A stretch of 64,000 bases of DNA from NCBI RefSeq assembly GCF_001179965.1, contig NZ_CVSH01000052.1, forward strand, positions 141,220 through 205,219, given 5' to 3'. The stretch comes from Candidatus Pelagibacter communis. GTDB taxonomy: Bacteria > Pseudomonadota > Alphaproteobacteria > Pelagibacterales > Pelagibacteraceae. Positions 26,231 to 35,147 of the stretch are shown piece by piece. The number at the start of each line of letters is the position of its first letter. Positions within the stretch are counted from its first letter, which is position 1. Below the pieces are notes generated by a model. The model ran no database searches. It worked only from the letters and a program-made list of their open reading frames with translations, and was not told the origin of the DNA. A program made the position numbers and the translations under genes.

Positions 26231-26285
26231 ACAATTTTGAAATTTAAGACAAATTGATGACACAATTAAGTGACAAGTAGATCAA

Positions 26286-26960
26286 ATGGAAGCAGATATA
26301 ACATCACAAGCAGTTGGTTTAGCAAGTAACACTGACTTTTCACTTGTTCAATTATTTATACGCGCAGATTTTGTAGTCAAGTCTGTAATAATTATTCTTA
26401 TAGCTTGCTCAGTATACTCATGGGCAATAATAATTGAAAAAGTAAAATTATTTAAAAAAATAAATGAATCTTCCGAAATTTTTGAAGAACGATTTTGGAA
26501 ATCAAAGTCAGCTGAGTCTTTTTATAATACTATACCAAAAAATATAGAAGATCCAATGGCACTTGTTTTTAAATCGTCTATGGAAGCAGCACTAAAAACA
26601 AGATCAAAAACGCAACTCAATGAAAGACTTTCAAACATGCTTGAAATAAATATAGAGAAACAGATGAATAAAATTGAGAAGAGTTATACTTTTCTTGCAA
26701 CCGTAGGTGCAACAGCTCCTTTCATTGGATTATTTGGTACAGTTTGGGGAATAATGAATTCATTTCAATCAATTGCTATATCTAGAAATACTAGTTTAGC
26801 TATTGTTGCCCCAGGAATTGCAGAAGCTCTTTTTGCAACTGCACTCGGTTTGTTAGCTGCCATACCAGCAGTGATAGCTTATAATAAATTTAATAGTGAC
26901 TCAAAAAAATACTCGCAGAAATTAGAAAATTTTTCAAAAAGATTTCTAACAATAATTTAA
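26286..26960 (+). CDS. tolQ: Tol-Pal system protein TolQ
   Basis: A 224-residue inner-membrane proton-channel subunit of the Tol-Pal complex, which uses the proton-motive force to constrict the outer membrane at division. Three helices are seen: one near residues 27-50 (VVKSVIIILIACSVYSWAII), and two in the conserved C-terminal block LATVGATAPFIGLFGTVWGI with GIAEALFATALGLLAAIPAV. It is first of tolQRAB-pal-cpoB, and the short gap from the RuvC-like gene replaces the expected ybgC. Confidence 0.95.
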   Translation: MEADITSQAVGLASNTDFSLVQLFIRADFVVKSVIIILIACSVYSWAIIIEKVKLFKKINESSEIFEERFWKSKSAESFYNTIPKNIEDPMALVFKSSMEAALKTRSKTQLNERLSNMLEINIEKQMNKIEKSYTFLATVGATAPFIGLFGTVWGIMNSFQSIAISRNTSLAIVAPGIAEALFATALGLLAAIPAVIAYNKFNSDSKKYSQKLENFSKRFLTII

Positions 26961-26961
26961 A

Positions 26962-27378
26962 ATGGCTTTTAATCTTAAAAGATCCAAAAATGATCCAATG
27001 AGTGAGATCAATGTCACTCCTTTCGTTGATGTTATGCTTGTACTTTTAATTATATTCATGGTTACGGCACCCTTGTTAACAGTAGGAGTTCAGGTTGATT
27101 TACCAGAAAGTTCAGCAGACTCTCTTCCAGAGGAACAAGAACCTTTGACACTTACAATTAATTCTAAAGGAGAAATATTTATCCAAGAATCTAAAGTGGA
27201 ATATGAAAAAATTATAGCGAAAATTTTAGCGGTCTCAAAAAATAGAACTGACACTAGAATATATGTCAGAGGTGATAAGACAATAAATTATGGTAGAGTT
27301 TTAGAAGTGATGGGAATGCTTTCTGGTTCAGGCTTTACAAAGGTAGCTCTAATATCCGAACCTTACAAAGAGAGGTAA
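26962..27378 (+). CDS. tolR: Tol-Pal system protein TolR
   Basis: A 138-residue protein with one N-terminal helix carrying the proton-path aspartate: EINVTPFVDVMLVLLIIFMV (Asp near residue 23), then a periplasmic ExbD-type domain (VQVDLPESSADSLPEEQEPL, IYVRGDKTINYGRVLEVMGM). The start is 1 base after the tolQ stop. TolR couples the TolQ channel to TolA. Length is normal for the family. Confidence 0.95.
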   Translation: MAFNLKRSKNDPMSEINVTPFVDVMLVLLIIFMVTAPLLTVGVQVDLPESSADSLPEEQEPLTLTINSKGEIFIQESKVEYEKIIAKILAVSKNRTDTRIYVRGDKTINYGRVLEVMGMLSGSGFTKVALISEPYKER

Positions 27379-27382
27379 AATC

Positions 27383-28196
27383 TTGGTCAGAAATGTTATA
27401 ATCTCATCTGGATTTCATATCATAATGATATTTATAACAGCAATAAGTCTCCCTTTTTTTGACAAAAGAACCAATAGATTTACCCCCCCTTGTGTCTGTA
27501 GAGTTAATACAAATATCAGATAAGACTAATATTCCTTATGCGCCAAAAGCAAAAAAAATAATTGAAGAAGTAAAAAAAAAAGAAGAAGAAAAACTAACCT
27601 CTGAACAAGCACCACCAAAAAAAGTTAAAAAAGAAAAACCAGATGCAGTTCCCTTACCTGACGAAAATATTGATAAAGTAAAAAAAATTGAGGAAAAAAA
27701 ACAAAATCCAGAAAAGCTCGATGAAGAAATTAAACAAGTTTCTGAATTTGAAAAAAAAGAATTATTTGATCCAAATAATATAGCCGCTTTAATTGATAAA
27801 TCAAAAGAAGAATTCGCTGAAACTACAAAAAAAACTAATAAAATATCGCAATCTCAAAAAAAAGATCTAAGTATTACAAGTCTTACTTTGAGTGAAGAAG
27901 ATGCATTAAAAGCACAAATTTTTGGTTGCTGGAGTATTCCTTTAGGACTACCATATAATGAAAATTTATTAGTAAGAATAAAATTACAATTAAAACCAGA
28001 TGGAACAGTCGTTAAATCTGAGATATTGGATCATGCAAGGATGAATACACCAGGTCAGGGATTTTATAAAGTTTTGGCAGAAAGTGCGCTTAGAGCAATT
28101 AAAATGTGTCAACCCTTAAGGGTACCCACTGAAGGTTATGAAAGATGGAAAGAACTACAATTAAATTTCGACGCAAGAGAGATGTTAGAGGGATGA
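27383..28196 (+). CDS. tolA: TolA-like protein, split by an apparent one-base frameshift
   Basis: The main frame (27459-28196) has a lysine/glutamate-rich periplasmic helix ([18 protein letters not shown]) and a TolA C-terminal domain: [53 protein letters not shown]. It lacks the membrane anchor that TolA needs. That anchor is encoded just upstream in another frame from TTG 27383: [20 protein letters not shown] then SLPF. The two frames join at a run of seven T at 27454-27460; removing one T gives [20 protein letters not shown], a seamless protein. So tolA is either frameshifted, misread, or decoded by slippage. It overlaps tolB by four bases. Confidence 0.8.
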
Positions 28197-29536
28197 TTAA
28201 ATATTTTAAATATATTATAATTTTTTTGTTTAGCATCACACATGCCAATGCTTTAATTGAAGTAGATATTACAAGAGGAAATTTAAATCCTCTGCCTATT
28301 GCTGTATCTCCATTGTCAATTGATAGTAATTCTAATGAAGCACTTCAAAAAACATTGAAAAAAAAAAATATTGGATCTGAAATTTCAAAGGTTGTTGAAA
28401 ATAACCTGCAAACTTCTGGTTTGTTTAATCCCTTGAGCAAAGATGCTTTTCTTCAGAAGCCTGATATAGCACACCTAAAACCAAGATTTGAAGATTGGTC
28501 TTTGATTAAAGCTCAAGCGCTAATCACAGGAAAAGTAATTTATAAAAATGAAAAACTAAGAGTAGAATTTAGATTGTGGGACGTGTTAGCAGGCAAAGAA
28601 ATGATGGCATTAGCTTTCACTACAGTGCCAACAAACTGGCGAAGAGTTGGACATATAATTACCGACAAAGTTTACGAGAGGTTAACTGGAGAAAAAGGTT
28701 ATTTTGATACAAGGATAATTTATGTTTCAGAAGAGGGACCAAAAACAAAAAGAATTAAAAAACTTGCGATAATGGATCAAGATGGATTTAATACAAAATA
28801 TTTAACATTAGGAAATGAATTAGTTTTGACTCCAAGATTTAATCCTACAAATCAAATGGTTACTTATTTATCTTATTTTAGAAATCTTCCGAGGGTTTAT
28901 CTTTTAGATATTGAAACAGGTATACAAGAGGTAGTAGGTGATTTTCCAGGGATGACATTTGCACCAAGGTTTTCACCAAATGGAAAAAAAATTATCATGA
29001 GTTTTGCTATGGATGGAAATTCTGACATATACACTATGGATTTAGAAAATAGAGTAGTTGAAAGAATTACAAATCATCCCTCAATTGATACGTCCCCATC
29101 TTATTCACCTGACGGAAAATATATTTGCTTCAATTCTGATAGGAGTGGTTATCAACAGATATATGTTATGAAGAGCGATGGTACAAAAGTCAAAAGAATT
29201 TCATTTGGCAAAGGTTTATATGGTACACCCGTATGGTCTCCAAGGGGGGACTTAATAGCATTTACAAAACTTCATAAGGGAAAGTTTTATATTGGTGTAA
29301 TGAGAACGGATGGCTCTGGCGAAAGGTTATTGACTGAAAATTTTTACCAAGAGGCACCCTCATGGTCACCTAATGGTAGAGTACTTATTTTCTATAGAGA
29401 GACCAAGTCAGACTCTGAAGGCAAGGGGTTTTCTGCTAAATTATGGTCAATTGATTTAACAGGCTATAATGAGAGATTGGTGGACACTGAAACCGATGCC
29501 TCCGACCCATCTTGGTCGTCTTTATTAAGTAATTAG
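28193..29536 (+). CDS. tolB: Tol-Pal system beta-propeller protein TolB
   Basis: A periplasmic protein of 447 residues. The ATG at 28193 gives a clean signal peptide ([20 protein letters not shown], probable cleavage after ANA) and overlaps the tolA stop; an upstream ATG at 28145 would spoil it. The N-terminal domain ([20 protein letters not shown]) is followed by propeller repeats with [52 protein letters not shown] and [14 protein letters not shown]. TolB links TolA to Pal and outer-membrane proteins. Confidence 0.96.
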   Translation: MIKYFKYIIIFLFSITHANALIEVDITRGNLNPLPIAVSPLSIDSNSNEALQKTLKKKNIGSEISKVVENNLQTSGLFNPLSKDAFLQKPDIAHLKPRFEDWSLIKAQALITGKVIYKNEKLRVEFRLWDVLAGKEMMALAFTTVPTNWRRVGHIITDKVYERLTGEKGYFDTRIIYVSEEGPKTKRIKKLAIMDQDGFNTKYLTLGNELVLTPRFNPTNQMVTYLSYFRNLPRVYLLDIETGIQEVVGDFPGMTFAPRFSPNGKKIIMSFAMDGNSDIYTMDLENRVVERITNHPSIDTSPSYSPDGKYICFNSDRSGYQQIYVMKSDGTKVKRISFGKGLYGTPVWSPRGDLIAFTKLHKGKFYIGVMRTDGSGERLLTENFYQEAPSWSPNGRVLIFYRETKSDSEGKGFSAKLWSIDLTGYNERLVDTETDASDPSWSSLLSN

Positions 29537-29614
29537 TATTAAATAGTTGATTTTTATACTTGAAAGATTTAATTAGGTGTGAAAAACTTAAAATATTCAA
29601 ATAAGGAGTAGTTA

Positions 29615-30091
29615 ATGAATTTAACGAAAATTTTCAAAAATGCATTTATGATAATGCTAGCAAGTTTAGTGCTTTCTGCTTGTGCAACTAAAAAAGTTAC
29701 GAATCAAATGCAGGGCGATGTTTATACTGGAAAAGATACAGTTGAATATTTAGCTTCAGGAGTTGCAGATAGAGTTTTCTTTGCAACAAATGAATCTGTC
29801 TTGACTACTGCTTCAAGAGAAACTTTAAGAAAACAAGCAGCTTGGTTAAGAAAAAATTCAAAAATAAATGTTGTGCTAGAAGGTCATGCTGATGAAAGAG
29901 GTACAAGAGAGTATAACTTAGCTTTAGGTGAAAGAAGAGCAAATTCAGTTAAAGACTATCTTATGACTTATGGGATCTCTGGAAATAGAATTTCAGTAAT
30001 CAGCTATGGTAAAGAGAGACCTGTTGATTCAGGTTCAAATCCTTTAGCTTGGTCAAAAAATAGAAGATCAGTCACAGTTAAAGCAAACTAA
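29615..30091 (+). CDS. pal: Peptidoglycan-associated lipoprotein Pal
   Basis: A 158-residue outer-membrane lipoprotein: signal sequence ending in the lipobox LSAC (Cys 23), then an OmpA-like peptidoglycan-binding domain with RVFFATNESVLTTASRETLR, VVLEGHADERGTREYNLALG, ERRANSVKDYLM and ISYGKERPVD. A good Shine-Dalgarno AAGGAG (29603-29608) lies six bases before the ATG. The 78-base leader after tolB, with no clear hairpin, may carry a separate promoter, which would suit a highly expressed lipoprotein. A strong terminator follows. Confidence 0.97.
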   Translation: MNLTKIFKNAFMIMLASLVLSACATKKVTNQMQGDVYTGKDTVEYLASGVADRVFFATNESVLTTASRETLRKQAAWLRKNSKINVVLEGHADERGTREYNLALGERRANSVKDYLMTYGISGNRISVISYGKERPVDSGSNPLAWSKNRRSVTVKAN

Positions 30092-30107
30092 TTTAGAAAT
30101 ACGAAAA

Positions 30108-30139
30108 GGCCCTGATTAAATTATCAGGGTCTTTTTTTT
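30108..30139 (+). terminator. Rho-independent terminator after pal
   Basis: GGCCCTGAT (30108-30116) pairs with ATCAGGGTC (30123-30131), with one G:U pair, across a six-base loop, followed by eight T. This is the clearest intrinsic terminator in the window and separates pal from cpoB, suggesting partial or complete stop of transcription after pal. Confidence 0.87.
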
Positions 30140-30167
30140 GCCATCATTATAATTACAAATAATCTTG

Positions 30168-31145
30168 ATGACTAAACAAAAACTTTTTTTATTTTCTTTT
30201 GTAATATTTTTCTGCATTTTTATTCCAAAAAAAATATTTGCTGACAGTCATAATTATGAGGAAATTATTAAAATTATTCAACAAGATTTAAAAACATTAG
30301 AAAAAGCAGTTTATTCAAATTCACAGAATGAAATTCTTAACGAGAGTATTACAGAATTAGACCAGAGTTCTGAGGAAGTACTTACAAGGCACTTATTAAA
30401 ACTTTCAGAAATTGAAAAACAATTTCAAGAACTTACCAACCGTTTTGAAGAAATAAATTTTAAATTAGACAAATTATCTAATAGGCTTTCTAAAGTACAG
30501 TCTGATAATCAGATGCGATTTCAACAACTTGAAACATTGTCAGTGAGTGAAAATAATAATAAGAAAATAAGTTCTTCAAGTGATAAAAAGAAAATTTTAC
30601 CAGGATCGTCAGAACCTCAGGATCTTGGGGCAATATCTTACAAAGATACTGAGACAGATAACCAAGAACAAGAAATTCAATCAATAGATACCACAGGTTC
30701 AGTTGTTACTGAAACTTTTGTATCGGAAGAGAAGATTCTTCCAGATACAAATCCAGATAAACAATATGATTTTGCAACAAGCTTTTTAAAAAATGGTGAT
30801 TACAATATGGCTGAAAGAGCCTTCAGAGAGTTTGTAAATACAAACCCTGATCACAAACTTGCAGGCAACGCACAATATTGGTACGCAGAAACATTTAGAA
30901 TAAGACAACTTTTTACAGATGCAGCATCTGCATATTTAGAAGGTTATCAAAAATATCCGAAAAGCGAGAAGGCACCTATCAATTTATTAAAACTCGGTGT
31001 ATCACTAGTACAAATTGGAGAAAAGGATCAAGGTTGTCTGATGATAACGGGTGTTAAACAACAATATCCAGAAGCTAATCAGTCTGTTCTTCAAAAAGCA
31101 AAATATGAAGAGAAAAAGTTTGAATGCTCAAAAGATAAATCATAA
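30168..31145 (+). CDS. cpoB: Tol-Pal division coordinator CpoB (YbgF), TPR protein
   Basis: A periplasmic protein of 325 residues; I prefer the ATG at 30168 over a TTG three bases upstream. A signal peptide (KLFLFSFVIFFCIFIPKKIF then ADS) is followed by a coiled coil (LSEIEKQFQELTNRFEEINF), a Ser/Gln-rich linker, and C-terminal TPR repeats: YDFATSFLKNGDYNMAERAF, AQYWYAETFRIRQLFTDAAS, APINLLKLGVSL. CpoB coordinates Tol-Pal action with peptidoglycan synthesis at division. It lies after the pal terminator and overlaps the tilS start by 41 bases. Confidence 0.93.
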   Translation: MTKQKLFLFSFVIFFCIFIPKKIFADSHNYEEIIKIIQQDLKTLEKAVYSNSQNEILNESITELDQSSEEVLTRHLLKLSEIEKQFQELTNRFEEINFKLDKLSNRLSKVQSDNQMRFQQLETLSVSENNNKKISSSSDKKKILPGSSEPQDLGAISYKDTETDNQEQEIQSIDTTGSVVTETFVSEEKILPDTNPDKQYDFATSFLKNGDYNMAERAFREFVNTNPDHKLAGNAQYWYAETFRIRQLFTDAASAYLEGYQKYPKSEKAPINLLKLGVSLVQIGEKDQGCLMITGVKQQYPEANQSVLQKAKYEEKKFECSKDKS

Positions 31146-32139
31146 TTTTATTAGCAACTTATTAAATAAAGATTTTATTAAGCCTATTTTCAGTAAGTTT
31201 GAAAAAAAATTAAATAGTAGAGAAAGTTTCTTAGTCGCAGTTTCAGGTGGACCTGATAGCTTAGCGCTTGCTTTTTTATCCAAGTGCTATGAAGAAAAAT
31301 ATGGTGCCAAATTCTATTATTGTATTATAGACCATAAATTAAGAAAAGACTCGTCTAAAGAGGCTCAGGATGTATGTAAAATCCTAAAAAAAATCAACAT
31401 TAAGTGTAAAATTATTAAATGGATAGGCTCAAAACCTTCATCAAATATTCAGGCCATTGCAAGAGTAAAAAGATATTCATTACTAAGCGGAGAATGCTCG
31501 AGACTTAAATTAAATAATATTCTTCTTGGTCACCATAAGAATGATTTAAATGAGAATTTTTTTATCAGAATGACCAGGGGAAGCGGCTTGAAGGGTTTAG
31601 TTTCTCTGGACGAAAAGACTAAAATAAATAAAATCAACTATATAAGACCTTTATTAGAGTTTGATAAAAAACAACTTGAAAAAATAACTTTAAACGTCTT
31701 TAAAATTTTTGTTAAAGATCCATCTAATTTTAACAAAGATTTTAAAAGAGTAAGAATCAGAAAATTAATTGAAAATCTTAAAAATGAAGGTTTAGATGAA
31801 AATAAATTAATTTTAACTATTAAAAATTTAAAAACTGCAAATAACGCATTAGATTTTTATGCTAATCAAAATATTAAAAATAACCTAAGTTTTGTTTTAA
31901 ATAAAAAAAAAGCTACGTTAAATCTTAATTTCTTCCTACAGCCGGATGAGGTGATTATGAGGTCTCTAAATATTGTAATGAGAAAGATTAGTAAAAAATA
32001 CTACCCTCCAAGAGGAAAAAGCACAAATTTACTAATCAAGGAGATTAAGTCACATCCAAAATTTAAAAAAATGACACTTGGAGGCTGTTTATTTGAAAAA
32101 ATCAACCAAACTGTTATAATTTCAAGTGAAAGTGGTTAA
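31105..32139 (+). CDS. tilS: tRNA(Ile)-lysidine synthase
   Basis: Attaches lysine to C34 of tRNA-Ile(CAU) so that it reads AUA. The PP-loop ATP site VAVSGGPDSLALAFLSK near residue 42, HHKNDLNENFFIRMTRGSG with LKGL near 145, and a lysine-rich C-terminal domain match TilS. The start is uncertain: ATG 31105 overlaps cpoB by 41 bases, with a TTG at 31120 as an alternative; frames further upstream are not supported by homology. AUA is expected to be frequent in such an A+T-rich genome, making the enzyme important. Confidence 0.9.
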   Translation: MKRKSLNAQKINHNFISNLLNKDFIKPIFSKFEKKLNSRESFLVAVSGGPDSLALAFLSKCYEEKYGAKFYYCIIDHKLRKDSSKEAQDVCKILKKINIKCKIIKWIGSKPSSNIQAIARVKRYSLLSGECSRLKLNNILLGHHKNDLNENFFIRMTRGSGLKGLVSLDEKTKINKINYIRPLLEFDKKQLEKITLNVFKIFVKDPSNFNKDFKRVRIRKLIENLKNEGLDENKLILTIKNLKTANNALDFYANQNIKNNLSFVLNKKKATLNLNFFLQPDEVIMRSLNIVMRKISKKYYPPRGKSTNLLIKEIKSHPKFKKMTLGGCLFEKINQTVIISSESG

Positions 32140-32182
32140 AATATATACTTGTTAAATTAATAATAATTCTTATTTTAGAAAC

Positions 32183-34090
32183 ATGAATTTTAGAAATCTA
32201 GCTATGTGGGCAATAATAGTATTTTTGACTATTGGCCTATATAATATGTTCAAAAACCCACAAGGAACACTAAATAACAATATTGAAAAAATTAACTTCT
32301 CAACTTTTTTAACTGAAGTTGAAAATGGAAGAGTAGTGCAGGTAGAAATAAAAGGTAATAACATAAACGGTGTACTATCTGATGGAAATAAATTTTCTAC
32401 TTACTCTCCAAATGATCCGAACTTAATAGAAAAACTTTCAGACAAAGGTGTGAGTATTACCGCTGCGCCATTAGATGAAAAGATGCCATCATTATTTGGT
32501 GTGTTGTTGTCTTGGTTTCCTATGTTGCTTTTAATAGCCGTCTGGATATTTTTTATGCGTCAGATGCAAGGTGGTAAAGGCGGCGCAATGGGCTTTGGAA
32601 GATCTAAAGCAAAAATGATGAATGAGGTTAAAGGTAAAGTAACTTTTAATGATGTTGCGGGTGTTGAGGAAGCAAAAGAAGAGGTTGAAGAAGTAGTAGA
32701 ATTTTTAAAAGATCCAAGAAAGTTTAGTAGATTAGGTGGCAAAATACCTAGAGGATGTTTGTTAGTTGGTCCACCAGGAACAGGTAAAACTTTATTAGCT
32801 CGAGCAATTGCTGGGGAAGCTGGTGTTCCTTTTTTTACTATATCTGGTTCTGATTTTGTTGAAATGTTTGTTGGAGTAGGTGCGTCAAGAGTAAGAGATA
32901 TGTTTGAGCAAGGAAAAAAACATTCGCCGTGTATAATTTTCATAGATGAGATTGATGCTGTTGGAAGAAGTAGAGGAGCAGGTTTAGGAGGTGGAAACGA
33001 CGAAAGAGAACAAACTTTGAACCAATTGCTAGTTGAGATGGATGGATTTGATACTAACGAAGGAGTAATAATAATTGCAGCCACAAATAGACCAGATGTT
33101 TTGGATCCCGCACTTTTAAGACCTGGAAGATTTGACAGACAAGTTGTGGTTTCAAATCCAGATATAATTGGAAGAGAAAAAATATTAAAAGTTCATGCTA
33201 AAAAAATTACTATGTCACCTGATGTAAATTTAAGAACTGTTGCGAGAGGAACCCCAGGTTTTTCGGGTGCAGATTTAGCTAATTTAGTGAATGAAGCTGC
33301 ATTGTTAGCGGCTAGAAAAAATAAAAGAATTGTTACCTACCAGGAATTTGAGGAGGCAAAAGATAAAGTAATGATGGGAGCTGAAAGAAGATCAATGGTA
33401 ATGACAGAGGATGAGAAAAAATTAACTGCTTATCATGAGGGTGGTCATGCTCTTGTTTCATTTAATATGCCTAACTATGATCCAATACATAAAGCAACAA
33501 TTATTCCTAGAGGAAGAGCATTAGGAATGGTGATGAATTTACCCGAAAGAGATAAACATGGTCATTCTATAAAGTATTTGAAAGCCAGATTAGCAGTTTG
33601 CTTTGGAGGCAGGGTCGCTGAAGAAATTATTTTTGGAAAAGATAATATATCTACTGGAGCTGGAGGTGGAAGCGGATCAGACATTAACCAAGCAACTCAG
33701 TTAGCTAGAGCAATGGTAACTAAATATGGTATGAGTGAGGAATTAGGGCCAGTCGAGTATGGAGAAAATCAAGAAGAAGTATTTTTAGGAAGATCAGTAA
33801 CCCAAACTCAAAGTGTTTCAGAGGCAGTCGCTCAAAAAATTGATAAAGAAATAAGAAAATTAGTTGATGAAGGTTACAATCAAGCAAGAAAAATACTTAC
33901 TGAAAAGATTGATGATTTACATAAAGTTGCTAAGGCTTTACTTACTTACGAAACTCTAACAGGGGAAGAAATTGAAAATATTATTAATAAAAACATTTAT
34001 CCTACAAATAAGGAAGATACTAAATCGGATGATAGCGACCAAAGCTCTGCATTAGGGTCAATAGGGCTAAAACCTAAAATCGTTCATTAA
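32183..34090 (+). CDS. ftsH: ATP-dependent zinc metalloprotease FtsH
   Basis: A 635-residue inner-membrane AAA+ protease for membrane-protein quality control. Order: membrane helix (residues 5-22), periplasmic domain, second helix ([20 protein letters not shown]), AAA module with Walker [14 protein letters not shown] near residue 195, Walker [16 protein letters not shown] near 252 and the second-region arginines LRPGRFDRQ, then the zinc site [11 protein letters not shown] (HEGGH) near residue 415. Classic tilS-ftsH order. A possible promoter (TTGTTA, 16 bases, TATTTT) lies in the 43-base gap upstream. FtsH normally also degrades the heat-shock sigma factor encoded at 38579. Confidence 0.98.
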   Translation: MNFRNLAMWAIIVFLTIGLYNMFKNPQGTLNNNIEKINFSTFLTEVENGRVVQVEIKGNNINGVLSDGNKFSTYSPNDPNLIEKLSDKGVSITAAPLDEKMPSLFGVLLSWFPMLLLIAVWIFFMRQMQGGKGGAMGFGRSKAKMMNEVKGKVTFNDVAGVEEAKEEVEEVVEFLKDPRKFSRLGGKIPRGCLLVGPPGTGKTLLARAIAGEAGVPFFTISGSDFVEMFVGVGASRVRDMFEQGKKHSPCIIFIDEIDAVGRSRGAGLGGGNDEREQTLNQLLVEMDGFDTNEGVIIIAATNRPDVLDPALLRPGRFDRQVVVSNPDIIGREKILKVHAKKITMSPDVNLRTVARGTPGFSGADLANLVNEAALLAARKNKRIVTYQEFEEAKDKVMMGAERRSMVMTEDEKKLTAYHEGGHALVSFNMPNYDPIHKATIIPRGRALGMVMNLPERDKHGHSIKYLKARLAVCFGGRVAEEIIFGKDNISTGAGGGSGSDINQATQLARAMVTKYGMSEELGPVEYGENQEEVFLGRSVTQTQSVSEAVAQKIDKEIRKLVDEGYNQARKILTEKIDDLHKVAKALLTYETLTGEEIENIINKNIYPTNKEDTKSDDSDQSSALGSIGLKPKIVH

Positions 34091-34096
34091 AGACCC

Positions 34097-35146
34097 ATGC
34101 CAAAATATTACACAAGAGCGTGTAATTTTTATTTTGGCCAAGCATCTCAAGAAAAAGTAAAAAAGAAAAACTCACTTGCATTATATGGAGACAGTTCAAT
34201 CTCCTTTGACATGATTGAACTTATTACTAGAAAAAGTTCAAGAAAACTAAGTATCTTTGAAATTAAAAAGATTAAAGGTAAGATTAAGAATAAGATTTTT
34301 TCTGATTTAAAGAAAATTTCTAAGAAAAAAAAGATCAAAAATCTTAATTTAAAAAAATTACCAATTTTGATGGGAGTTCTGAATTTAACCCCTGATAGTT
34401 TTTCTGATGGAGGAAAATATATAAAAAATAAAAACGGGTTATTACATGCAAAAAAATTAATTAATGATGGATGTAGTATTTTAGATGTTGGTGGAGAGTC
34501 TACCAGACCAGGATCTAAAGAAATTTCTTCGAGCGAAGAATGGAAAAGATTACATCCAACACTATCAAAAATTAAAAAATTCAAAAAATTCATTTCTTTG
34601 GACACAAGAAAAAGTGACATAATGGAAAAGGGGATTAAAAATAAAATTAATTTAATTAACGATATTTCTGGCCTTGAACACGATGTTAAAACTCTGGAAC
34701 TATTAAAGAAAACAAAAATACCTTTTGTAATTCACCATATACAGGGAAATCCAGCAACTATGCAAAAAAATCCAAAATATAAAAATGTGATTTTAGATAT
34801 TTACGATTTTTTTGAGAATAAAATAAAATATTTAAGGTCGATCGGTATTAAGCATAATAATATCATTTTAGACCCAGGTATTGGTTTTGGTAAAAACTTG
34901 AAACATAATATTACCTTATTGAGAAAGATTTCTATTTTCCACTCACTTGGTTTTCCTGTAATGTTAGGTACTTCAAGAAAAAGATTCATAAAAGATTTAT
35001 CTGGAGAAAATGACAGCAAAGAAAGGTTAGGAGGAACAATAGCATCAAATTTATTTGCAATTATGCAAGGTGTTCAAATTTTAAGAGTGCATGACGTTAA
35101 TGAGGTAAATCAAAGTATAAAGGTCTTTAAATCACTCAAATTTTAA
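34097..35146 (+). CDS. folP: Dihydropteroate synthase, with N-terminal extension
   Basis: Joins pAB to the pterin pyrophosphate in folate synthesis. The TIM-barrel core begins near residue 88: LMGVLNLTPDSFSDGG, ILDVGGESTRPGS, SLDTRKSDIMEKGI, LINDISGLEHD, ILDPGIGFGKN and VMLGTSRKRFI are all intact. About 87 residues precede it (YYTRACNFYFGQASQEKVKK; SLALYGDSSISFDMIELITR), a leader that I believe is shared by alphaproteobacterial FolP proteins, followed by a very lysine-rich linker. The gene sits 6 bases after ftsH and 1 base before glmM, the normal order. Confidence 0.94.
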   Translation: MPKYYTRACNFYFGQASQEKVKKKNSLALYGDSSISFDMIELITRKSSRKLSIFEIKKIKGKIKNKIFSDLKKISKKKKIKNLNLKKLPILMGVLNLTPDSFSDGGKYIKNKNGLLHAKKLINDGCSILDVGGESTRPGSKEISSSEEWKRLHPTLSKIKKFKKFISLDTRKSDIMEKGIKNKINLINDISGLEHDVKTLELLKKTKIPFVIHHIQGNPATMQKNPKYKNVILDIYDFFENKIKYLRSIGIKHNNIILDPGIGFGKNLKHNITLLRKISIFHSLGFPVMLGTSRKRFIKDLSGENDSKERLGGTIASNLFAIMQGVQILRVHDVNEVNQSIKVFKSLKF

Positions 35147-35147
35147 A

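Noticed and set aside
29537..29614. Riboswitch or leader RNA before pal
   Set aside because: There is no clear paired structure; a possible TTGATT/TAATTA promoter pair is visible but not distinctive in this base composition.
32560..33084. A 174-codon antisense open frame inside ftsH
   Set aside because: It mirrors the glycine/alanine-rich AAA module, has a low-complexity translation and no recognisable domain, while ftsH on the other strand is fully conserved.
34147..34620. A 157-codon antisense open frame inside folP
   Set aside because: It comes from lysine-rich codons read backwards as Phe/Leu; the folP motifs on the plus strand are intact.
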